Part shown: piece after piece, positions 4,398 to 5,743 of the stretch
How the letters are laid out: every line of letters begins with the position of its first letter
Numbering within the stretch: position 1 is the first letter of the stretch
Source of the DNA: Shewanellaceae bacterium
GTDB taxonomy: Bacteria; Pseudomonadota; Gammaproteobacteria; Enterobacterales; Shewanellaceae
Reading direction: 5' to 3'
Length of the DNA stretch: 5,743 nt
Assembly: GCA_016779685.1 (NCBI GenBank)
Contig: JADHND010000105.1
Coordinates: 1-5,743 of the forward strand
Notes under the pieces: generated by a model
What the model saw: only the letters and a program-made list of their open reading frames with translations
The model's database searches: none
What the model was told of the DNA's origin: nothing
Translations under genes and position numbers: made by a program

Positions 4398-5743
4398 ATG
4401 AAATTTACGCCGACTATTTTGAAGACAAGCCTCGATATGTTTATCACCACCAGTTGGCTGCTCTTACTGAGTGTAAGTCTGAGCAGTTGTGCGACCCAAC
4501 AGTCTCATACAACCAACGCATCCTCGGCAATCCAGTCTCCGCAGACCAAGGCGGATCCCGATCACATTCAAGTCGAGATTATCAACCCGATTCCGGCTAC
4601 CCCACCTCAAGTAACGGTGGATAAAACGGCGGCTATAAAAGATTTTGGTATCGCACCCAACGACCTTTGGGAGCGACTCATTGGCCAGTTGCACCTGTAT
4701 ATTCCAGAAAACAAGCGAGTACGCCGCAGTCGCGAGTGGTATCTCAAACGTCCTAAGCACCTTAAAGCCGTCACCCGGCGCGCAGTCCCTTTTATGTATT
4801 TAATCATTGAAGAAGTCGAAAAACGCAAATTGCCGATGGAATTGGCACTGTTACCCATGATTGAATCCTCCTTCGATCCTTTTGCCTATTCTCATGGTTC
4901 AGCGTCTGGTGTGTGGCAGTTTACCGCACCCACCGCAAAATCATTTGGGCTTAAAATCAACTGGTGGTACGATGGCCGTCGTGATGTCACGGCGGCAACG
5001 ACTGCGGCACTGGATATGTTAAAATACTTATACGATCGCTTAGACCAAAATTGGCTCTATGCTATCGCCGCTTATAACACAGGCGAAGGTCGCATACGGC
5101 GTGCCATCCGCAAAAACAAAGCCTTGAACAAGCCAACCGACTTTTGGTCACTTGACTTACCCTCAGAAACAAAAAAGTATGTACCGCAGTTGTTAGCGCT
5201 GACCGATATCATCAAAAACTACGAAGCCTATGGCGTCAAATTGCATCCGATCAACAACGAACCGCAAGTGCGTCTGGTGACCTTTGATTCACAAATTGAC
5301 TTGGCCTTTGCTGCCAACTTAGCTGATATGTCGTTAACTGATTTACATCGACTCAACCCAGGTTTTAATCGCTGGGCTACGCCACCTGAAGGGCCACATA
5401 ACTTATTATTACCTGTCTCCAAGGTGAATCAATTCAAGGAGGGGCTCGATAAAACAACCCCCGATCAGCGGCTCAAATGGATACGCTACCAGATCAAGCC
5501 CGGCGACAGTCTCTCAGCCATTGCCCAGCAGCATCAGACCACTGCGGAGGTCATCCGTACCATCAACAAACTTGACAGTAACCGTATTCGCGCCGGGAAA
5601 AACTTACTCATTTTACATTCAGTTGCCGATCCTGCCGTCTATAAGCTCAGTGTGACGGAACGTGAAAAAAAACGCAAAGCCACCAAACGTGGTCAGGCAC
5701 AAATCAAGTATGTGGTGCAAACAGGCGATTCGTTTTGGTCTAT
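4398..5743 (+). CDS. mltD: Membrane-bound lytic murein transglycosylase D (3' end beyond window)
   Basis: The 448 residues visible run off the right edge with no stop. The product should be an outer-membrane lipoprotein that cleaves the glycan backbone of peptidoglycan, forming 1,6-anhydromuramyl ends. The signal peptide ends in the lipobox LSSC with acylated C31. Residue +2 is Ala rather than Asp, which favours sorting to the outer membrane. A low-complexity linker (about 32-80) precedes the catalytic domain. The SLT family 1 core reads LALLPMIESSFDPFAYSHG with catalytic E156, then GVWQF (171-175) and AAYNTGEGR (224-232). One complete LysM domain lies at about 362-405 (YQIKPGDSLSAIA), and a second begins at about 437 (YVVQTGDSFWS). 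Both would bind peptidoglycan. E. coli MltD has 452 aa and two LysM domains, so this protein should be longer, about 490 aa or more. A downstream in-frame ATG (M14) would lose the Lys residues of the n-region, so the first ATG is preferred. Confidence 0.95.
   Translation, partial: MKFTPTILKTSLDMFITTSWLLLLSVSLSSCATQQSHTTNASSAIQSPQTKADPDHIQVEIINPIPATPPQVTVDKTAAIKDFGIAPNDLWERLIGQLHLYIPENKRVRRSREWYLKRPKHLKAVTRRAVPFMYLIIEEVEKRKLPMELALLPMIESSFDPFAYSHGSASGVWQFTAPTAKSFGLKINWWYDGRRDVTAATTAALDMLKYLYDRLDQNWLYAIAAYNTGEGRIRRAIRKNKALNKPTDFWSLDLPSETKKYVPQLLALTDIIKNYEAYGVKLHPINNEPQVRLVTFDSQIDLAFAANLADMSLTDLHRLNPGFNRWATPPEGPHNLLLPVSKVNQFKEGLDKTTPDQRLKWIRYQIKPGDSLSAIAQQHQTTAEVIRTINKLDSNRIRAGKNLLILHSVADPAVYKLSVTEREKKRKATKRGQAQIKYVVQTGDSFWS

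Noticed and set aside
4464..4858. Minus-strand frames of 98 and 83 aa opposite mltD
   Set aside because: They lie opposite the intact signal peptide, linker and catalytic domain of MltD. They show no homology or ribosome site that I can recognise.
5228..5422. 64-aa minus-strand frame opposite mltD
   Set aside because: It is an antisense shadow of the MltD region between the catalytic domain and the first LysM.

Overview
The window looks like conserved chromosomal core sequence from a gammaproteobacterium of moderate GC. The main evidence is gene order. Reading right to left, mltD<-gloB, yafS, rnhA, dnaQ and a tRNA-Asp occur in the same order and relative orientations as the E. coli K-12 mltD-gloB-yafS-rnhA-dnaQ-aspV region, as I recall it. 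The extra gene between dnaQ and the tRNA resembles the TIGR03503 family, which I associate with marine-type Gammaproteobacteria such as Vibrio and Shewanella. I cannot name a genus.

Layout. Positions 1-112 (minus strand) hold tandem tRNA genes: a complete tRNA-Asp(GTC) and, across a 25-nt spacer, the first 10 nt of what looks like a second tRNA-Asp cut by the window edge. A near-consensus promoter for them lies at 159-187. Positions 262-2305 (minus) hold a two-gene operon: dnaQ (proofreading subunit of DNA polymerase III), then, 1 nt after its stop codon, a membrane-anchored periplasmic protein of unknown function. rnhA (RNase HI) at 2356-2829 is divergent from dnaQ, and their promoters interlock face to face in a 50-bp gap. 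rnhA converges on a YafS-like methyltransferase (2826-3536, minus), and the two stop codons overlap. An 82-bp gap then separates yafS from the divergent pair gloB (glyoxalase II) and mltD (membrane-bound lytic transglycosylase). These two lie 2 nt apart, and mltD runs off the right edge.

Functionally the block mixes replication fidelity and RNA/DNA hybrid removal (dnaQ, rnhA), methylglyoxal detoxification (gloB), peptidoglycan turnover (mltD) and translation (tRNA-Asp). The linkage looks like old conserved synteny rather than one pathway. Coding density is very high, with no gene-free stretch over 150 bp. I see no mobile element, CRISPR array, phage gene or defence cassette. The items most worth a second look are the unknown gene coupled to dnaQ, the interlocked dnaQ/rnhA promoters with almost no rnhA leader, and the rnhA/yafS stop-codon overlap with a hairpin inside yafS codons. 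I found no convincing new multi-gene system.
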